A stretch of DNA of 64,000 nucleotides from Pseudoips prasinana (Eukaryota; Arthropoda; Insecta; Lepidoptera; Nolidae), in the NCBI GenBank assembly GCA_951640165.1, contig OX621237.1, forward strand, positions 4,588,001 through 4,652,000. Reading direction: 5' to 3'. Below are positions 60,377-64,000 of this stretch, one piece after another. Every line of letters starts with the position of its first letter. Within the stretch, counting starts at the first letter, position 1. The notes under the pieces are model-generated. The model made no database searches, was not told where the DNA came from, and worked only from the letters and a program-made list of their open reading frames with translations. The translations under genes were made by a program, and so were the position numbers.

Positions 60377-62896
60377 TTTTAAATTTGGCTCGTATGTTGA
60401 GACTTGCTAGATACATATGTACAAGCTTGGTTAAAATCTCTTCTTTCTTTGATGTTTTGATGCCACGAGGTCCATCTACAGTATTCGGCCAAGCAGTAAC
60501 ATCAAATTTTTTGATAATGAAATCCAGAGAAGCAAAGTCATCACTGAATGAGGTCTTGTACATCATGTGGCGTGAAGCTTTTACAAATTTCACCTGTACA
60601 ATCGAACTCAGTTGAAAGTCTTTTAACGGATCGCTGTTAATACGCGGTGACCGCTTTTTCTTTGGCCAATCATAATGAAAATTGGGTTCCAAAACCTTTA
60701 TTTTTGATCGAGCCTGCAGCACAATTCTTTTAAAGTCCTCGAAATCAAACACACATTGTTTTCGAGACATCTTTTGGTCAATGTTGCCATGTACGGAATC
60801 TGCACTCATGTGGGTGTGTCCTTTTGTCAAATAGCTGATAGTTATGGTCTCGATTTCATTTTGAGGACTGTTTAGTATGATTATCATAGCTGTGTATAAG
60901 TACCAGTTCTTGTTCTGTGCTGTGCAGTTATCAGCCCATAAATGAAAATTACGGACGTCTCTCTCCAGATCTATAAATGCCCATATGGCATTAACGATGT
61001 TATTTGCCTCTCGACCGGCTATAGCTTCATGCCATAAAACACAAACTGCATTATCACTGCTGTTTTTTTGAATTGGGGCAAAGGTTAAATTGAATGTAAT
61101 AAGTCTACTCACAAAATGTGATTCTTTGATTTGTGGCATTTCGGGTAACAGGATTACTTTTTGCATATCCATTGAAAAGTACTTTGTATGAGTGGAGTTA
61201 CTATATTGTGCTTCTTGTCTGTACATATTGACAGCAGTTTCAGCTTTGGTCTTATGTTCATTGAAACACTTCTTAAGCTCTTCAGGTATAAGGGATTCAT
61301 CATTGTAACTGGCCATTTTATCCTTATGTATTTGGCAATCAGCACACGCGTCACTTTTTGGCATAAAGAGAGAAATTTTCAAATTTTTCATCGTCTTTCT
61401 ATAAGTTTCGAGTCCACATTGTGTATCTAAATTCTTAGATTTAAAATCTGCAAACATATCTTTGACAGTTAAATGACGGGGAAGGTATCGTGTATTCGGT
61501 GCATTGTGTCTTCTATAATGGCTCTGAAGTGGGTGATAGCTCATTATGTGTTCTTCAATAACATCTCTTTTAATCTGTTTTCTTCCACCTCTTCTTTTTT
61601 CTGTAACGAGCTCACCTCGCTTCAAAGCTCTTGATAATTCAGTTATAACAGAGTCATTAGTGTAGCCGAGTGTAGATAAAATAAACTGTCGACACACAGT
61701 GACTTTAATTATACTTCCATCGACTTTTCTTGGGAGAGTGAAGAATCGTGATTCATTTCTGGAGTAAACGTCAGAACCTTGTATGGTCTTGCGTCTCTTG
61801 ACTGGGTTAACTGTAACACTTTGCGTTAGAAATGCGCGCCTAGCTTTAGGTTTCAGGTCCCAATATTTACTCCAAATATCATGACGTTCCTGATAAGTAA
61901 ATTGCTTGCATTCTCGAGTACATTTGCATATTTTTGTTATCATTGGGTGCTTCAGCTTCTGTTTATTCACCGACAAATCTTCGCGAGATGTAATCTCATC
62001 TGATGGAGTAGTTGGTCCTTGAACTATTTGGTAGGTAAGCTCAGGATTAAAATTCTCTGCAATTATAATTGACCCCTCATAAACTGCAATAAAGTCAGCT
62101 GTATTGGAGCAAGCTGTTATTGCTCCAGAAGTAGATGCCGATGCTGAAGGTTTAGAAGGTATTGAAAGTAGCTTTCTTAAATGAAATCTTTGAGTTTCAT
62201 CGTCAGAAGAGTCAGTTCCAGAAATAATTTCTGGGATAAAATTTGGATCCATAACTGAGTCGTCACAATTACTACCCTCGATATCAGATAATGTTATCAA
62301 ATCGTCTATTTCTTCTTCTGTTGGGATCGTAAGGTTGGTAGTGTTAGTACTTTCATCCAGACTGAAAAGAAGCAAAGCCCAATTTGTGCAAAACGCATCG
62401 AAGCAAACAAAAATTGTGTAAAATAATAAATAAATAGCGACAAACAACCCACCTAAGGCGGTGCGAAAACACTAAGATAGATTTTAAGGGTTAAATTAAG
62501 TTTGATAGGTTATAGTTTTAGCACTAGTTAGTAGTTATTACGTAATTCTATGCAGTTTTCATAAAGGGGTACAAAGTTTTAGCTTCACGTGTGTATATAT
62601 TGTTAGATTATATACGCACGTGAAGCTAAAACTTTGTACCCCTTTTAAGAAAACTGCTCGAATGGTATATATGGTATATATATATATATACATTACAGCA
62701 TACTAGCTTCCTCTTAAAAGTTCACAATTACACATTGTGAAGTTTAGACAAACCACCTAAAGATTAAAGAAAAAACATATTTAGGTACTTACAGTACGTT
62801 GGCCTGTAGCGAAACTTTAAAATCATCTCTATTCTCGGCATGTTGATCAACTTCTAAGACCAAAGCAGCTTCCAAAATCTTTCGACTACGACTCAT
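60270..62896 (-). CDS. Two-exon gene, DUF7869-type protein
   Basis: Exon 1 is 62793-62896 and exon 2 is 60270-62361; the intron is 431 bp with donor GTAAGT and acceptor TTTTCAG. Spliced, the frame is 731 residues. The exon-2 reading frame extends 29 codons further upstream, but those codons lie in the intron and include the pyrimidine tract. Domains: an acidic, serine-rich N-terminus; a C-x-C-x3-C segment (KICKCTRECKQF) with IWSKYWDLKPKARRAFL; a VTVCRQFILSTLGYT segment as in this family; CADCQIHKDKM; then YFSMDMQKV, FHLWADNCTAQNKNWYLY and TKGHTHMSADSVHG. The three aspartates in the last blocks are spaced like an RNase-H-type fold, so a transposase origin is plausible, but no family function is known. 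The last 35 residues come from a SINE. It may be a host gene, a domesticated transposase or an element protein. Confidence 0.78.
62362..62792 (-). other. Predicted intron of the DUF7869-type gene
   Basis: 431 bp, GTAAGT at the 5' end, TGCTTCTTTTCAG at the 3' end, phase 2. It contains an almost perfect hairpin (62552-62657). Confidence 0.7.
62552..62657. repeat. Near-perfect hairpin inside the intron
   Basis: GCAGTTTTC, AAAGGGGTACAAAGTTTTAG, CTTCACGTG and its inverse are separated by about 20 bp (ATATATTGTTAGATTATATA). It is probably a miniature inverted-repeat element, seen once here. Confidence 0.85.
62793..62896 (-). CDS. Exon 1 of the DUF7869-type gene
   Basis: Starts with ATG at 62894-62896 (MSRSRKILEAALVLEVDQHA, ENRDDFKVSLQANV) and ends two bases into a leucine codon at 62793, followed by GTAAGTACC. 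The phase fits exon 2 exactly (CT|T CTG GAT). No long frame would reveal it alone. Similar short first exons (M-SRSKKILELAL-type) are plausible for this family, but I cannot verify this. Confidence 0.7.
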
Positions 62897-62899
62897 ATT

Positions 62900-63600
62900 T
62901 TGAAAATATATCAATAAAACAATATGCGCGTAGGCGCTTTACAATTATTTTCACTCACGCGACTGGTCTCAACGCGCTCCGCCGCCGATGGGACGAACGG
63001 CAAACAATGGCTACCTCGATTCCCAACGTCTACCCATCCTTTTCTAAAAAATGGCGTCGACTCGGCGGGTTCCCGCCAAATTCAAAGTACTAAAGACATG
63101 TCAAACGTTGACGAGCGTGTGCTATGCTGTTAATTATATTGTTATAATGGTGAGATTTTTACTGTTACCCCCAAATAGAAAACCTAGCAAGTGTCAATTA
63201 CCAACAAAAAACACAGTAAATACATGCGACTTGCTGTGTTTTATATTGGTAACTGTTGCATGCTGTGTTTTCGTTTTGGGAATCGTATAGTAGCGTGTGC
63301 CCTTACTGTGTTTTGTAATTCTGTATTTTAAAAACTACGGCCTCTATTTAAAAAAGGATCTTTGCAAATTGTAGGGAATTACTGTGTTAATAGCATGGTG
63401 TTAATATCTAGATTTTGAGAAAAATGTTCCTTACTGTGTTTATTTTTGGGACAGCCGATATGTGCTTCAACTTTTTAAACACAGCTCAAACGGTTATTTA
63501 AGTATTAACGTCCAAAAATCGTCATTTTATCACTGACTGTCCTTTAGATCAAAACTCTAACCCAGTTCTTCTTTTGTCGTCGAAGTCAACAACCAGGCAT
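62900..63600. promoter_or_regulatory. Upstream region with a CTGTGTT motif cluster
   Basis: CTGTGTT or its inverse AACACAG occurs at about 63211, 63232, 63262, 63307, 63384, 63434 and 63479, three times as TTACTGTGTT. It begins about 310 bp upstream of exon 1, which is on the minus strand. A GC-richer part (62930-63090) just upstream of the ATG could be the promoter. Whether the motifs bind the gene's own product or are subterminal repeats of a DNA transposon is unknown. No convincing gene is seen on the plus strand. Confidence 0.5.
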
Positions 63601-63604
63601 CTTA

Positions 63605-63921
63605 TCTATACATATAATAAGATCGTAGGAAAGTCAAAACTGTACATTAAATATTTTTTAAAAGGGGGGTGGGGCGTGATCTGTAATCTATCTCGACCCC
63701 AAAAATATAGTTACTAGAATTTTTGTCTGTGTGTCTATTTGTCTGTATGTATGTCCGGGCTAAACTCAAAAAGTACTACATTGATTAACTTCAAATTTTG
63801 CATGAATATTGCTAAGAGGTCGGGTCATATAGGCTACATATTATCACGCTATCTCCTACGGGGGAAGATCTATGATAATTTATAAAATTTAACGCGGGTA
63901 AAACCGCGGGGCATAGCTAGT
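63605..63921 (+). mobile_element. Short Helitron H1 (317 bp), complete
   Basis: Starts TCTATACATATAATAAGATC after A; ends ACCGCGGGGCATAGCTAG before T. It carries a GTCTGTGTGTCTATTTGTCT tract. This is the best plus-strand copy for defining the family. Confidence 0.86.
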
Positions 63922-64000
63922 ATAATATTGAACTTGGCTCTCATTTCACATTTATGTTTTTGACGGGATAATACAACAAAAAGACGGGTAGTGATGAAGA

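Noticed and set aside
62362..62447. Start of the DUF7869-type gene at 62447
   Set aside because: The hydrophobic peptide MFVAIYLLFYTIFVCFDAFC is the translation of a T-rich intron end; the exon-1 model with matching phase explains the locus better.
1..64000. CRISPR arrays, bacterial operons, riboswitches
   Set aside because: The tandem repeats have long units without spacer structure, and the content is eukaryotic throughout.

Overview
The window looks like an intergenic stretch of a moth or butterfly (Lepidoptera) nuclear genome. It is AT-rich and contains at least one intron-bearing gene. It is saturated with Helitrons ending in a hairpin plus CTAG, R1-type and RTE-type non-LTR retrotransposons, several tRNA-headed SINE families, many short inverted-repeat elements, and one short stretch of the insect telomere repeat (TTAGG). 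There is no bacterial-style operon, CRISPR array or rRNA operon. Only two features are good candidates for non-parasitic host genes: a tRNA-Arg(TCG) gene at 34854-34926 and a two-exon gene on the minus strand at 60270-62896. That gene encodes a protein of the arthropod family usually labelled DUF7869.

Layout. 1-1260: a tandem duplication, then a non-LTR 3' tail. 1350-3314: decayed Helitron with Pif1-helicase fragments. 3319-6740: short Helitrons, a three-copy retroelement-tail repeat (here with two nested insertions), SINEs and inverted-repeat elements. 7157-8950: 5'-truncated, otherwise open copy of an R1-like retrotransposon. 15617-20646: the near full-length R1-like element (minus strand, ORF1 plus ORF2), broken by one in-frame stop and one frameshift. 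20686-26664: SINEs, a 5S-rRNA-like SINE, a Helitron, an R1-like 3' end split by an inverted-repeat element, and a large palindrome. 26900-34560: SINE and LINE tails, a GC-rich unique segment, a triplicated 0.36-kb composite repeat and a 0.95-kb Helitron. 34560-41240: tRNA-Arg in otherwise quiet DNA, LINE tails and a 0.6-kb inverted-repeat element. 41640-49890: inverted-repeat elements, a minisatellite, SINEs, R1-type and zinc-finger LINE C-termini and a hAT-like element. 49890-57370: SINEs, a GC-rich hairpin element, a Helitron and a three-unit 317-bp tandem array. 57860-60020: SINEs and a degenerate minus-strand reverse transcriptase with a duplicated tail. 60163-62896: the two-exon gene, its 3' end overwritten by a SINE. 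63140-63490: a cluster of CTGTGTT motifs upstream of that gene. 63605-63921: a complete short Helitron.

The parts act mostly as layers of insertion history rather than as a pathway. Related copies elsewhere in the window serve as empty sites, so several insertions can be placed exactly: Helitrons between A and T, the GTACAGACGCC element at TA, and an RTE end with a 10-bp target duplication. The observations most worth following up are the two-exon DUF7869-type gene with its upstream motif array, the 5S-rRNA-like SINE, the 317-bp array, and the inverted-end element carrying an R1 C-terminus next to TTAGG repeats.
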